Source of the DNA: Hasllibacter sp. MH4015 | Lineage (GTDB): Bacteria > Pseudomonadota > Alphaproteobacteria > Rhodobacterales > Rhodobacteraceae | Length of the DNA: 64,000 bases | Direction of reading: 5' to 3' | Assembly: GCF_020177575.1 (NCBI RefSeq) | Contig: NZ_JAHTBK010000001.1 | Coordinates: 1,609,875-1,673,874 of the forward strand | Part shown: positions 30,218 to 43,732 of the stretch, piece by piece | How positions within the stretch are numbered: the first letter of the stretch is position 1 | Layout of the letters: every line of letters begins with the position of its first letter | Translations under genes and position numbers: made by a program | Notes under the pieces: generated by a model | What the model saw: only the letters and a program-made list of their open reading frames with translations | Database searches by the model: none | Told to the model about the DNA's origin: nothing

Positions 30218-31272
30218 CCCTTCCCGAACCCTCCGCCCGCGCTTTCGTCCCCTTCGTCTCCGTCGCCAACATGATGGCGCTGATCCACCATATCGGGCTA
30301 GAACGAATGCTGGTGGAGCTTGCCGACGCGATCGAGGCTGACTTCCGCCGCTGGCCGCTGTTCGACAAGACGCCCCGCGTGGCCGCCCATTCGCCCGATG
30401 GCGTGATCGAGCTGATGCCGACCTCCGACGGCACGCAATACGGGTTCAAATACGTCAACGGCCATCCGCTGAACACGCGCGACGGGCTTCAGACCGTGAC
30501 GGCATTCGGATTGCTGGCCGATGTCGATACCGGCTATCCCACCTTGTTGAGCGAGATGACGGTCCTGACCGCTTTGCGCACCGCGGCGATGTCGGCCATG
30601 GCGGCCCGCCACCTTGCCCCCAGGGACGCGCGCGTAATGGCGATGATCGGAAATGGCGCGCAATCCGAATTCCAATGCCACGCCTTCAAATCCGTCTGCG
30701 GGGTGGAGGAGGTGCGCCTCTACGACATCGACGCGGACGCGACCGCAAAGGCCGTGCGGAACCTTGCAGGCAGCGGGCTGCGCGTCATCCCCTGCGCCAC
30801 GCCCGAAGACGCCGTGGAAGGCGCGCAGATCGTCACGACCTGCACCGCCGACAAGCAATGCGCCACGATCCTGACCGACAACATGGTCGGCGCGGGCGTG
30901 CACATCAACGCCATCGGCGGCGACTGCCCCGGCAAGACAGAGCTTCACCGCGACATCCTGCTGCGGTCCGACATCTTCGTGGAATACCCGCCCCAGACCC
31001 GGGTGGAGGGGGAGATCCAGGCCCTGCCAGACGACCATCCGGTGACGGAGCTTTGGCAGGTGATCGAGGGTCAGGCGACGGGCCGCCGCGATCCCCGCCA
31101 GATCACGCTGTTCGATTCGGTGGGGTTCGCGGTCGAGGATTTTTCCGCCCTGCGCTACGTGCGGGAGAAGCTGCGCGGCACGGATTTCTACGACCGGCTC
31201 GACCTGCTGGCCGACCCCGACGATCCGCGGGACCTGTTCGGGATGCTCCAGCGCGCCCGCCCCGCACCTTAG
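30214..31272 (+). CDS. ocd: ornithine cyclodeaminase
   Basis: NAD-dependent enzyme that converts ornithine to proline and ammonia. The 352-residue protein is of the OCD/mu-crystallin family, with an N-terminal substrate domain (DGTQYGFKYVNGHP near residue 70) and a Rossmann segment MAMIGNGAQSEFQCHAF (about residues 144-160). The C-terminal half contains INAIGGDCPGKTEL. Translationally coupled to arginase, it completes an arginine to ornithine to proline route. Confidence 0.92.
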   Translation: MTLPEPSARAFVPFVSVANMMALIHHIGLERMLVELADAIEADFRRWPLFDKTPRVAAHSPDGVIELMPTSDGTQYGFKYVNGHPLNTRDGLQTVTAFGLLADVDTGYPTLLSEMTVLTALRTAAMSAMAARHLAPRDARVMAMIGNGAQSEFQCHAFKSVCGVEEVRLYDIDADATAKAVRNLAGSGLRVIPCATPEDAVEGAQIVTTCTADKQCATILTDNMVGAGVHINAIGGDCPGKTELHRDILLRSDIFVEYPPQTRVEGEIQALPDDHPVTELWQVIEGQATGRRDPRQITLFDSVGFAVEDFSALRYVREKLRGTDFYDRLDLLADPDDPRDLFGMLQRARPAP

Positions 31273-31323
31273 CGCGCGGGTCGCCAGAAGAACCCACCGG
31301 CTTGACGCGTGGATCCCGCGCGC
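31272..31323. terminator. possible shared terminator between ocd and usg
   Basis: Inverted repeat GCGCGCGGG (31272-31280) and CCCGCGCGC (31315-31323) between two convergent genes. The loop is long (34 bases) and no U-run is present, so support is weak. Confidence 0.3.
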
Positions 31324-31324
31324 C

Positions 31325-31588
31325 TCAGTGAACCGTGAATTCGCCCGTCACGTTGCGCCACTGCCCCGGCGCGATCACCTTGCGATGGGTGAAACGGACC
31401 GAGTGCAACGGCCCCTCGATCTCGTCATGCCAGAAGGCAATGAATTCGAACAGCTTCGGATAATCCGGGGCCAGGTCGTAGTCCTGCCATACGAAGGTAT
31501 TGAGAACATTGCGATAATCCGGCATCCGGTAGATCATTTCAGCCGTGGTCAGCCCGTATCCTTGCAGCATCAGCTCGGTCTCGGTCAT
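31325..31588 (-). CDS. usg: Usg family protein
   Basis: An 87-residue protein of the small alphaproteobacterial Usg family, named for its position upstream of other genes elsewhere and of unknown function. Strong family blocks are LTTAEMIYRMPDYRNVL, TFVWQDYDLAPDYPKL and IEGPLHSVRFTHR. It is divergent from gyrA with 195 bases between starts; that gap holds an AAGAGGTGCC ribosome site for usg and an ATATCC/GGATAT inverted repeat at 31718-31734. Confidence 0.88.
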   Translation of the reverse strand: MTETELMLQGYGLTTAEMIYRMPDYRNVLNTFVWQDYDLAPDYPKLFEFIAFWHDEIEGPLHSVRFTHRKVIAPGQWRNVTGEFTVH

Positions 31589-31783
31589 TTGGCACCTCTT
31601 GAATGTTGCCTCCGCTCGTTCATCCAGATTGCCGCGAAATCGGTTACTGTCAAAGAAAACAATGTGTTAGCACGCATGACTGGGCGCTGCCAAAATCCCG
31701 CCTCGGCATTGCGCCCCATATCCCGTGCGGATATAGTGAGAGCCAACAAAATATAGCGTAACGCGCAAGCGACAGGCGGACAT

Positions 31784-34555
31784 ATGACCGATACACCGGA
31801 ACCCCCTGAATCCGATGGGGAAACCCGCCCCGAGCGGCCGCAATATTCCGGCCCCTCGATCGACATCTCGGCGGAGATGAAGACCTCGTTCCTCGACTAC
31901 GCCATGTCGGTCATCATCTCCCGCGCGATCCCGGATCTGCGCGACGGGTTGAAACCGGTGCACCGCCGCATCCTGTTCGCGATGCACGAGACGGGGAATA
32001 CCCACGACAAGTCCTACCGCAAATCCGCGCGGCCTGTGGGTGACGTGATGGGCCAATACCACCCCCACGGCGACGGCGCGATCTACGACGCGCTGGTGCG
32101 GATGGCGCAGGATTTCTCCATGTCGCTGCCCTTACTCGACGGGCAGGGCAATTTCGGTTCCATGGATGGCGATAACCCCGCTGCCATGCGTTATACCGAG
32201 GTGCGCATGGACGCGCCCGCCGCGTTCCTTTTGGCCGATATCGACAAGGAAACGGTTGATTTTCAGGACAATTACGACGGCAAGCAGCAAGAGCCGACGG
32301 TTCTGCCCGCCCGCTTCCCCAACATGCTGGTCAACGGCGCGGGCGGCATCGCGGTCGGCATGGCCACCAACATCCCGCCGCACAATCTGGGTGAGGTGAT
32401 CGACGCCTGCCAGGCGCTGATCGAGAACCCCGATCTGTCCTCGGAGGAATTGATCGAATACGTCCCTGCCCCCGATTTCCCCACGGGTGGCATTATCCTT
32501 GGCCGCTCCGGCGCGCGGAAGGCGTATCTGGAAGGCCGTGGCAGCGTCATCATCCGCGCCAAGACCCGGACCGAGGAAATCCGCAAGGACCGTTACGCCA
32601 TCGTCATCGACGAGATCCCCTATCAGGTGAACAAGGCCTCCATGATCGAACGCATCGCGGAGCTTGTGCGCGAGAAGAAGATCGACGGCATTTCCGGCGT
32701 GGCCGACGAATCCGACCGGATCGGCGTCCGCGTCGTGATCGAACTCAAACGCGACGCGACCCCCGAAGTGGTTCTGAACCAGCTGTTCCGCTTCACACAG
32801 ATGCAGACCTCGTTCGGGTGCAACATGCTGGCGCTCAATGGCGGGCGGCCCGAGCAACTGACGCTGCGCGGGTTCCTGACCGCCTTCCTCGACTTCCGGG
32901 AAGAGGTCGTGGCCCGGCGCACCGCGTTTGAATTGCGCAAGGCCCGTGACCGCGCCCATGTGCTTTGCGGTCTGGCCGTAGCGGTGTCGAACGTGGACGA
33001 GGTCGTGCGCACGATCCGCGCCTCCGCCGATGCGCCCGAGGCGCGGCAAAAATTGATGGAACGGCGCTGGCCCGCCGAAGAAATCCTGCCCTTCATCAAG
33101 CTGATCGACGATCCGACCCATACGGCCAACGAGGACGGCACATACAACCTGTCCGAAACCCAGGCCCGTGCGATCCTTGAGCTGCGCCTGCAACGCCTAA
33201 CCCAATTGGGCGTGAAAGAGGTGACGGATGAGTTGGAGGAGCTTGCAGGCAAGATCAAGGAATACCTCGCCATCCTCGCCTCGCGGGAGCGTATCCTTGC
33301 GATCATCTCCGAGGAATTGGCGGAAGTGCGCGAGAAATTCGCCGTCGACCGCCGGACGGAGATTGTCGACTGGTCCGGCGACATGGAAGACGAGGATCTG
33401 ATCGAGCGCGAGGACATGGTCGTGACGATCACGCAAGGCGGCTACATCAAGCGCACACCGCTCGCCGATTTCCGGGCGCAGAAGCGCGGCGGCAAGGGCC
33501 TCAGCGGCGGGTCGATGAAAGACGATGATGTCGTCACGTCCCTTTTCGTCGCCAACACCCATACACCGCTTTTGTTCTTCACCACCTCCGGCATGGTCTA
33601 CAAGCTGAAGACCTGGCGCCTGCCCCAAGGCTCCCGCTCCAGCCGCGGGAAGGCCATCGTGAATATTCTGCCCATCGAGATCGGCACGGGGATCGCCGCG
33701 ATCATGCCCGTGGATAGGAATGAGGATCACTGGGACGAGTTGCAGGTCGTGTTCTGTACCGACCGCGGCACCGTCCGGCGCAACGCGCTTTCCGATTTCG
33801 CCAACGTGATGCGCAACGGCAAGATCGCCATGAAGTTCGAAGGCGACAGCGAAGGCTGGCGCATGATCAACGCGCGTATCGCCTCGAACGACGACGATGT
33901 GATGCTGGTCACGAAGCAGGGCCGCGCGATCCGCTTCCCCGCAACGGACGTGCGCGTGTTCAATTCCCGCGCCTCCACCGGCGTGCGCGGCATCAAGCTC
34001 GGCCACGATGATGAGGTCGTGTCGATGTCGATCATCCGCCATTTCGACGCGGAGGCTTCCGAACGGGCCGCCTATCTCAAGCAACGCCGCCTGATGGCCG
34101 GCGCGCCGGAGGAGGAGGTTGATCCAGACGAGGAGGAAGTGGCCGAGGGCCAGCTGTCCCAGGAACGCTACGCGGAGATGTCGGCCTCAGAGGATCTGAT
34201 CCTGACCATCACCTCCGGCGGGCTTGGCAAGCTGTCTTCCAGCCACGATTACCCCGTTCGCGGACGCGGCGGTCAGGGTGTCATGGCCATGGACAAGGCG
34301 ATGCGCGGCGGCACGCTCGTGGCCAGTTTCCCCGTGGATATGGACGACCAGATCATGCTTGCCACCTCCACCGGTCAAAGCATCCGGGTGCCGATTGACG
34401 GCATCTCCTTCCGCTCCCGCTCTGCCGGTGGCGTGAAGGTGTTCAACACCGGAAAAGGCGAAGAAGTGGTTTCCGTGGCCTATATCGCTGACCAAGGCGA
34501 CGAAGACGCCGAGGTCATCGACGAGGGCGGGGCGCCGGACACAAGCGGTGACTGA
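31784..34555 (+). CDS. gyrA: DNA gyrase subunit A
   Basis: Catalytic strand-cutting subunit of gyrase, which introduces negative supercoils. The 923-residue protein has the winged-helix domain with catalytic Tyr137 (AMRYTEV), a coiled-coil gate with the DEL-type region around 460-500, and a C-terminal beta-pinwheel starting with the GyrA box QKRGGKG (about residue 566), which separates gyrase from topoisomerase IV. Residue 98, equivalent to E. coli Ser83 in the quinolone-determining region, is Gly ([10 protein letters not shown]), and Asp102 matches Asp87. An acidic C-terminal tail completes the protein. It overlaps the next gene by eight bases. Confidence 0.97.
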   Translation: MTDTPEPPESDGETRPERPQYSGPSIDISAEMKTSFLDYAMSVIISRAIPDLRDGLKPVHRRILFAMHETGNTHDKSYRKSARPVGDVMGQYHPHGDGAIYDALVRMAQDFSMSLPLLDGQGNFGSMDGDNPAAMRYTEVRMDAPAAFLLADIDKETVDFQDNYDGKQQEPTVLPARFPNMLVNGAGGIAVGMATNIPPHNLGEVIDACQALIENPDLSSEELIEYVPAPDFPTGGIILGRSGARKAYLEGRGSVIIRAKTRTEEIRKDRYAIVIDEIPYQVNKASMIERIAELVREKKIDGISGVADESDRIGVRVVIELKRDATPEVVLNQLFRFTQMQTSFGCNMLALNGGRPEQLTLRGFLTAFLDFREEVVARRTAFELRKARDRAHVLCGLAVAVSNVDEVVRTIRASADAPEARQKLMERRWPAEEILPFIKLIDDPTHTANEDGTYNLSETQARAILELRLQRLTQLGVKEVTDELEELAGKIKEYLAILASRERILAIISEELAEVREKFAVDRRTEIVDWSGDMEDEDLIEREDMVVTITQGGYIKRTPLADFRAQKRGGKGLSGGSMKDDDVVTSLFVANTHTPLLFFTTSGMVYKLKTWRLPQGSRSSRGKAIVNILPIEIGTGIAAIMPVDRNEDHWDELQVVFCTDRGTVRRNALSDFANVMRNGKIAMKFEGDSEGWRMINARIASNDDDVMLVTKQGRAIRFPATDVRVFNSRASTGVRGIKLGHDDEVVSMSIIRHFDAEASERAAYLKQRRLMAGAPEEEVDPDEEEVAEGQLSQERYAEMSASEDLILTITSGGLGKLSSSHDYPVRGRGGQGVMAMDKAMRGGTLVASFPVDMDDQIMLATSTGQSIRVPIDGISFRSRSAGGVKVFNTGKGEEVVSVAYIADQGDEDAEVIDEGGAPDTSGD

Positions 34556-34925
34556 CGCGCTCGCGCTGATCGGGCGCCTTCTCCTGGCGGCGCTGATGCT
34601 GGCGGGCACCGCGCAGAAGCTGGCTTCCCCGACCGAGGCGCAGGCGCTCCTTGCGCTTGCCGCCCTGCCCGGCTGGCTCCTGTGGCCCGCCGGCCTCTTC
34701 ACCACCATCGCCGGGATCGGCCTCGCCCTCGGCGTTGCCACCCGCCCCCTCGCCATCCTCGCCGCGCTCTATTGCATCGCCACCAGCGTCTTTCACGTGC
34801 TGATGGATGACCCGTGGCAAATGACGATCGCCTTCAAGAACTGGATCATCGCGGGCGGCTACCTGATGCTTGCCGCCCATGGCCCGGGCCGCTTCGCCCT
34901 TTCCCTCGGGCGTCTGAGCGCCTAA
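34548..34925 (+). CDS. DoxX-like small membrane protein
   Basis: A 125-residue protein with four hydrophobic segments and the DoxX pattern: [19 protein letters not shown] at the N-terminus, [10 protein letters not shown] in the middle and [13 protein letters not shown] toward the end. DoxX proteins are membrane components with ill-defined redox-related roles. The GTG at 34548 overlaps the end of gyrA by eight bases, and trmFO begins nine bases after its stop, so it sits inside the gyrA transcription unit. Confidence 0.8.
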   Translation: MTDALALIGRLLLAALMLAGTAQKLASPTEAQALLALAALPGWLLWPAGLFTTIAGIGLALGVATRPLAILAALYCIATSVFHVLMDDPWQMTIAFKNWIIAGGYLMLAAHGPGRFALSLGRLSA

Positions 34926-34934
34926 ATCCCCCCC

Positions 34935-36287
34935 ATGACAGATCTCACCATCATCGGCGGCGGCATGGCCGGGGCGGAGGCCGCGTGGCAAGCCGCAAAT
35001 CAGGGCCTCAAGGTGCGTATCGTGGAGATGCGTCCGAAGGTCGAAACCTTCGCCCACCGTACTGGCCACCTCGCGGAAATGGTCTGCTCCAACTCCTTCC
35101 GTTCCGACGATGACGAACAGAACGCCGTGGGCCTTCTGCATTGGGAAATGCGCGCCGCAGACAGCATCATCATGACGACCGCCGACGCGCACAAACTGCC
35201 CGCGGGTGGCGCGCTGGCGGTGGACCGCGACCCATTTGCCGAAGCTGTCACTGCCAAGCTGTCCGCCCACCCGAATATCGAGATCACCCACGACGAAATC
35301 ACCGCCCTGCCCGACAGCGGCCCGACCATCATCGCCACCGGCCCGCTCACCGGCGGCGCACTGGCCCAGGCCATCGCGGACGAAGCGGGCCAAGACAGTC
35401 TCGCGTTCTTCGACGCCATCGCCCCCATCGTCTACGCCGATAGCATCGACATGTCCGTCGCCTGGCGGCAATCGCGCTACGACAAGGGCGACACGCCGGA
35501 GGAGCGGGAGGCGTACATCAATTGCCCCATGACGAAGGATGAATACGACGCCTTCATCGACGCACTTCTCGCCGCCGACAAGACCGAGTTCAAGGAGGGG
35601 GAGACGGCCACCTATTTCGACGGCTGCCTGCCCATTGAGGTCATGGCCGAACGGGGCCGGGAGACGCTGCGCCACGGCCCGATGAAACCCGTCGGCTTGA
35701 CCAATCCCCACGATCCGCAGACCAAGGCCTGGGCCGTCGTGCAGCTCCGCCGCGACAATAAGCTCGGCACGCTTTACAATATCGTGGGCTTCCAGACCAA
35801 GATGAAGTACGGCGCGCAAACCTCTGTTTTTCGTATGATTCCGGGCCTTCAAGACGCCAGTTTCGCGCGGCTCGGCGGCATCCACCGGAACACCTTCATC
35901 AATTCCCCCACGCTGCTGGATGACCAGATGCGCCTGCGCTCCAAACCCCATATCCGCTTCGCGGGCCAGATCACGGGGGTGGAAGGCTACGTCGAATCCG
36001 CCTCCATGGGCCTGCTTGCGGGCCGCTTGGCCGCCGCCGAACACCACGGGCACGTGCTGCCGCCGGTGCCCCACACCACCGCGATGGGCGCGCTCGTCAC
36101 CCACATCACCGGCGGGGCGGAGGCGAAGAGCTTCCAGCCGATGAACGTAAATTTCGGCCTGTTCCCCCCCGTCGAAGGCCTCAAAGGCGGACGGCGCGGG
36201 CGCAAGGACCGCTACAAGGCCTATACCGATCGCGCCAAGGCCGATTGGCAAACGTGGCTCGCCCCGCAAGCGCAGGCCGCCGAATGA
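34935..36287 (+). CDS. trmFO: tRNA (uracil-54-C5)-methyltransferase, folate- and FAD-dependent
   Basis: Makes 5-methyluridine at position 54 of the tRNA T-loop, using methylenetetrahydrofolate and FAD rather than SAM. The 450-residue protein begins with the FAD motif [13 protein letters not shown] and continues with [13 protein letters not shown] (Cys51), [21 protein letters not shown] and [17 protein letters not shown], all diagnostic of TrmFO. The C-terminal NVNFGLFPP is also typical. It lies in the gyrA-doxX-trmFO run. Confidence 0.95.
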   Translation: MTDLTIIGGGMAGAEAAWQAANQGLKVRIVEMRPKVETFAHRTGHLAEMVCSNSFRSDDDEQNAVGLLHWEMRAADSIIMTTADAHKLPAGGALAVDRDPFAEAVTAKLSAHPNIEITHDEITALPDSGPTIIATGPLTGGALAQAIADEAGQDSLAFFDAIAPIVYADSIDMSVAWRQSRYDKGDTPEEREAYINCPMTKDEYDAFIDALLAADKTEFKEGETATYFDGCLPIEVMAERGRETLRHGPMKPVGLTNPHDPQTKAWAVVQLRRDNKLGTLYNIVGFQTKMKYGAQTSVFRMIPGLQDASFARLGGIHRNTFINSPTLLDDQMRLRSKPHIRFAGQITGVEGYVESASMGLLAGRLAAAEHHGHVLPPVPHTTAMGALVTHITGGAEAKSFQPMNVNFGLFPPVEGLKGGRRGRKDRYKAYTDRAKADWQTWLAPQAQAAE

Positions 36288-36325
36288 TCTGGACGCAGGC
36301 CGTTTGCGCCGCCTAGGCTTCCCCC

Positions 36326-36922
36326 ATGGCAACGTTCGACAAACCGCTCTGGCAGCCCCGCTCACCCGAAGAAACCCAGGCCATCTACCGCGACTGGGCC
36401 GCGACCTATGACGTCGATGTGCAAGGCGCGGGCTATGCCACGCCGGGCCGCCTCGCCAAGGCATTGGCCAAGGTCGCACCCGACAAAACCGTCCCGCTTC
36501 TGGATTTCGGATGCGGCACCGGCCTCTCGGGCATGGCGCTGGCGTCAGAGGGCTTCACTGCCATCGACGGCACCGACATCACGCCCGAAATGCTCGACAT
36601 CGCATCCCGGACCGGCGCTTACCGTTCCACTTGGATAAGCCAACCGGGCGACGCGCCGCCTGGCGGCCATACGATCATCGCGGCCATCGGCGTCGTCAGC
36701 CTCGGTGCCGCCCCGGCGGAGACGTTGCACACGCTCATCGCCGCCTTGCCGCCGGGCGGGCTTCTGGGGTTCAGCTACAATGACGCGACCCTTGCCGATC
36801 AGACCTACATGGAGGCGCTGGCCAAGGCGCGGAACAGCGCCGATCTGATCCATGACAGCTACGGCGATCACCTGCCGGGCAAGGACATGAAGTCCTCCAT
36901 CTACATCCTGCGCAAATCGTGA
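36326..36922 (+). CDS. class I SAM-dependent methyltransferase
   Basis: A 198-residue protein with motif I LLDFGCGTGLSGMAL (residues about 58-72) and a following acidic GTDITPEML. The N-terminal SPEETQAIYRDWAATYD block is shared with small-molecule methyltransferases of the UbiE-like group. The substrate is unknown. Its stop overlaps the GTG of gluQ, so it is coupled to that tRNA-modification gene and lies downstream of trmFO, but this does not prove an RNA substrate. Confidence 0.82.
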   Translation: MATFDKPLWQPRSPEETQAIYRDWAATYDVDVQGAGYATPGRLAKALAKVAPDKTVPLLDFGCGTGLSGMALASEGFTAIDGTDITPEMLDIASRTGAYRSTWISQPGDAPPGGHTIIAAIGVVSLGAAPAETLHTLIAALPPGGLLGFSYNDATLADQTYMEALAKARNSADLIHDSYGDHLPGKDMKSSIYILRKS

Positions 36923-37761
36923 TCACCCGCTTCGCGCCGTCGCCCACCGGGCCGCTGCATCTGGGCCATGCCTATTCGGCGCTGCTGGCCCATGACATGG
37001 CGCGGGCCGCCGGTGGGACATTCCTTCTGCGCATCGACGATCTCGATCAATCCCGGGCCCGCGCGGAATGGGAGGATCTGATTTACGAGGATCTGAGCTG
37101 GCTCGGCATAGGTTGGGACGGCCCCGTGCGCCGCCAATCGGATCATTTCGACGGATACCGGGCAGCCCTGGAAAGCCTTGCGACCCACGGCGCGGTCTAT
37201 CCCTGCCGATGTTCGCGCGCCGACATCGCCGCTGCGGCCTCCGCCCCACAAGAAGGTGTGCCGGATTTCGGCCCCGACGGGCGCATCTATCCCGGCACCT
37301 GCCGGGGCCGCGCCTTTTCAGATCGGCAACCCGGCGACGCCTTGCGCTATGACCTGTCCCGCACGGTCGGACCGCCCTCCCGAATGCCGGCCTTCACGGA
37401 AACCGGCCCCCTTCATGAGGGAGAGCATGACGTGACCGCCGAGCATCTGCTGACCCGTGTGGGCGACCCGGTCCTCGCCCGGCCCGGCATGGCGGCGAGT
37501 TACCATTTCTCGGTCATTCTCGATGACGCCGAGCAGGGTGTGACCCACGTGATACGTGGCGAAGACCTGTTCGAGGCGACATTCCTGCAAAGGTTCCTAC
37601 AATGGGAATTGGGATTGTCGCCACCAATCTACCACCACCATCGTCTGATCCGGGACACGTTCGGCAAGCGGCTGGCCAAGCGTGACGACGCGCGCGCAAT
37701 CCGCAAGTATCGGGAGGATGGGGCGAGCCCGCAAGATGTTCGGGCAATGGTGGGCCTATGA
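36919..37761 (+). CDS. gluQ: glutamyl-queuosine tRNA(Asp) synthetase
   Basis: A truncated GluRS paralogue that attaches glutamate to queuosine at position 34 of tRNA-Asp. The 280-residue length (no anticodon-binding domain) separates it from GluRS. Visible are RFAPSPTGPLHLGHAYS with the HIGH-type motif HLGH (14-17), a zinc site from YPCRCSR and YPGTCRG, the TAEHLLTR and HVIRGEDLF blocks, and a KMSKS variant GKRLAKR. It starts with GTG overlapping the previous stop. Tgt, which begins queuosine synthesis, is encoded at 58207. Confidence 0.93.
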   Translation: MITRFAPSPTGPLHLGHAYSALLAHDMARAAGGTFLLRIDDLDQSRARAEWEDLIYEDLSWLGIGWDGPVRRQSDHFDGYRAALESLATHGAVYPCRCSRADIAAAASAPQEGVPDFGPDGRIYPGTCRGRAFSDRQPGDALRYDLSRTVGPPSRMPAFTETGPLHEGEHDVTAEHLLTRVGDPVLARPGMAASYHFSVILDDAEQGVTHVIRGEDLFEATFLQRFLQWELGLSPPIYHHHRLIRDTFGKRLAKRDDARAIRKYREDGASPQDVRAMVGL

Positions 37762-37847
37762 TCTCCAATCCTTAAGATTTGGTTACCAGAAAAGCCTTTT
37801 TTGTTTTCTTTTAATGACTTAACCCCTGGTTGCAAGCGCGCAACCCC

Positions 37848-38207
37848 TCACTCCGGCGCCATCAATTCCACCTCTTCGCCGGAGGTAACCGAGGTGAAGA
37901 AACACACCCGCCGGTTCGTGTGGCAGGCCGGGCCGGTCTGGTTCACGATCGCCAGCAGGCAGTCGCGGTCGCAATCGACCCGCAGGTCGACCAGGTCCTG
38001 CGTGTGGCCACTGGTCTCTCCCTTCACCCAGAACGCCTGCCGCGACCGGCTCCAATAGGTCACGCGTTTCGTCTCCAGGGTTTTCGCGACGGCATCGGCG
38101 TTCATCCACGCCATCATCAGAACCTCGCCGCTCCCCTTCTCTTGGGCGATGCAGGGGATCAGGCCGTTGGCGTCAAAGCGGAGTGTGGCCGGGTCGAAGG
38201 CGGTCAT
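37848..38207 (-). CDS. hisI: phosphoribosyl-AMP cyclohydrolase
   Basis: Third step of histidine synthesis: opens the adenine ring of PR-AMP. The 119-residue single-domain form lacks the HisE fusion. Family features are VLMMAWMNADAVAKTLET, YWSRSRQAFWVKGETSGH and the metal region DCDRDCLLA with Cys79, Cys83 and the later ACH (Cys95). The ATG at 38207 follows AGGG by eight bases. It is convergent with gluQ; the 86-base gap holds a GGTTGC/GCAACC inverted repeat (37828-37845). Confidence 0.93.
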   Translation of the reverse strand: MTAFDPATLRFDANGLIPCIAQEKGSGEVLMMAWMNADAVAKTLETKRVTYWSRSRQAFWVKGETSGHTQDLVDLRVDCDRDCLLAIVNQTGPACHTNRRVCFFTSVTSGEEVELMAPE

Positions 38208-38273
38208 GGGCGCACCCTTTGCAAATCGAAAACTCACCGCTACCTATGGGCAGACGGCACGAAAGGCAAAGCG

Positions 38274-38726
38274 ATGACGACCGACACCGATCTCATCAAG
38301 CTCTATTCCCAGCGCATCCTCGCGCTTGCGGCGGACATCCCCCACCGCACGCGGCTTGCCGACCCGCAGGCCAGCGTCAAGAAACGCGCGCCCCTCTGCG
38401 GGTCGACGGTGACGGTGGACGTGGTGATGGAGGATGGACGCATCAGCGCGTTCGGGCAGGACGTGAAGGCCTGTGCCCTTGGCCAGGCCGCTGCCGCGCT
38501 GTTGGGCCGGAACGTGATCGGACGCACCCGCGCGGAGGTCGAGGCCGCCCGCGACGCCCTGCGCGCGATGCTGAAGGACGGCGGTGATCCCCCGTCCCTG
38601 CCCTTCGCGGGATATGAGGTGCTGGAACCCGCGCGCGACTATCGCAATCGCCACGCCTCCATCATGCTTGCGCTGGACGCCACCGCCGACGCCATGGCCG
38701 AAGCCGAACGCGCCGCCTGCGCCTAG
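38274..38726 (+). CDS. IscU/NifU-like iron-sulfur cluster assembly scaffold protein
   Basis: A 150-residue protein of the NifU N-terminal type used as a platform for building Fe-S clusters. Conserved cysteines are in APLCGSTV and KACALGQA, positioned like the first two ligands of IscU. The third IscU cysteine is not in its usual context; only a Cys at the extreme C-terminus (AACA) is present, as in shorter alphaproteobacterial relatives. It is divergent from hisI with 66 bases between starts. A role in the SUF pathway is inference. Confidence 0.82.
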   Translation: MTTDTDLIKLYSQRILALAADIPHRTRLADPQASVKKRAPLCGSTVTVDVVMEDGRISAFGQDVKACALGQAAAALLGRNVIGRTRAEVEAARDALRAMLKDGGDPPSLPFAGYEVLEPARDYRNRHASIMLALDATADAMAEAERAACA

Positions 38727-38752
38727 GCGCCGTCCCGAACGACCTGCCATCC

Positions 38753-38790
38753 AAAAAAACCGCCGCGCATCCAGGGCAGGATGGCGGCGG
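38753..38790 (-). terminator. rho-independent terminator
   Basis: Read on the minus strand: a CCGCCGCCATCC / GGATGCGCGGCGG stem with one bulge, then seven U. It lies 122 bases beyond the stop of the small gene at 38912-39034 and before the convergent scaffold-protein gene, so it likely ends that transcript. Confidence 0.75.
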
Positions 38791-38911
38791 AGTGATGCGT
38801 ATCCGTGACGCCCCGAGGCATGGGGCTATGGGCGAGGCAGATGTTCGGGCGGGGACAAGTCGCCGGAACAAGAAACCCAAGAATGGATCGCAGGCAGAAC
38901 CGTGTCGGACC

Positions 38912-39034
38912 TCAGATGAGACCCGGAAGATGCAAGAGCGCGACCGTCATCCCGGCAAGGGCCACGACACCGGCCAAATCATACATCAGCGTGTCGCGCG
39001 ACCGGGCGAGGATCTGAGTGGCTTGGCGGATCAT
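38912..39034 (-). CDS. 40-residue single-helix membrane protein behind a LexA-type box
   Basis: Begins MIRQATQILARSRDTLMYDL and ends with one hydrophobic helix, AGVVALAGMTVALLHLPGLI (residues 21-40). The N-terminus is basic and amphipathic, so it would lie in the cytoplasm with the helix in the inner membrane. The start is well supported by GGAGG five bases upstream. A terminator follows, and a GTTC-N7-GTTC box lies 68 bases upstream (39103-39117), between this gene and recG. Small LexA-controlled membrane peptides such as Caulobacter SidA block cell division; a similar role is possible here but is inference only, since no sequence similarity to SidA is claimed. Confidence 0.7.
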   Translation of the reverse strand: MIRQATQILARSRDTLMYDLAGVVALAGMTVALLHLPGLI

Positions 39035-39102
39035 GGGGACCTCCGGGTGTTGGTTAACGTCTTTGTTGACCCTTTGTTCTCATGTCCGGTCGCATTTGTC
39101 CA

Positions 39103-39117
39103 GAACTTTTTGAGAAC
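39103..39117 (-). promoter_or_regulatory. LexA (SOS) box, alphaproteobacterial type
   Basis: GAACTTTTTGAGAAC on the plus strand, which is GTTC-N7-GTTC on the minus strand, the exact alphaproteobacterial LexA consensus. A near copy with six-base spacing (GTTCGCGAATGTTC) overlaps at 39114-39127, and a 19-base palindrome GAACAAAC-CGC-GTTTGTTC lies at 39124-39142. The box can serve only the minus-strand gene at 38912-39034, as recG ends at 39155 in the same direction. Confidence 0.65.
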
Positions 39118-39154
39118 ATTCGCGAACAAACCGCGTTTGTTCTCATTTTTAGCC

Positions 39155-43553
<4,399 letters not shown>

Positions 43554-43620
43554 CTAGGTGATAGGATCGTGCGCCGCCCGCGTCCAGAGATGGCGGGTTC
43601 GGTGGGCCGGGTTCGGTACG

Positions 43621-43652
43621 GGAAAACGGCCCGGGGCAGTGACCGGGCCGTT
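43621..43652 (-). terminator. rho-independent terminator after ctrA
   Basis: On the minus strand, AACGGCCCGG, an eight-base loop, then CCGGGCCGTT followed by TTCC; a 10-base GC-rich stem running into four U. It lies 80 bases past the ctrA stop. The remaining gap to ligA holds no gene. Confidence 0.75.
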
Positions 43653-43732
43653 CCAAGCGCATCAGGCTGCGTGTTCGGTGAAAGCCCCCACAGAAACCGC
43701 CGCGCCGTGGCGCTAGGGGTGGTGCGGAAGGG

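Noticed and set aside
39124-39142. 19-base palindrome GAACAAAC-CGC-GTTTGTTC as recG terminator
   Set aside because: No U-run follows on the minus strand and it is made of GAAC/GTTC half-sites, so it belongs with the LexA region.
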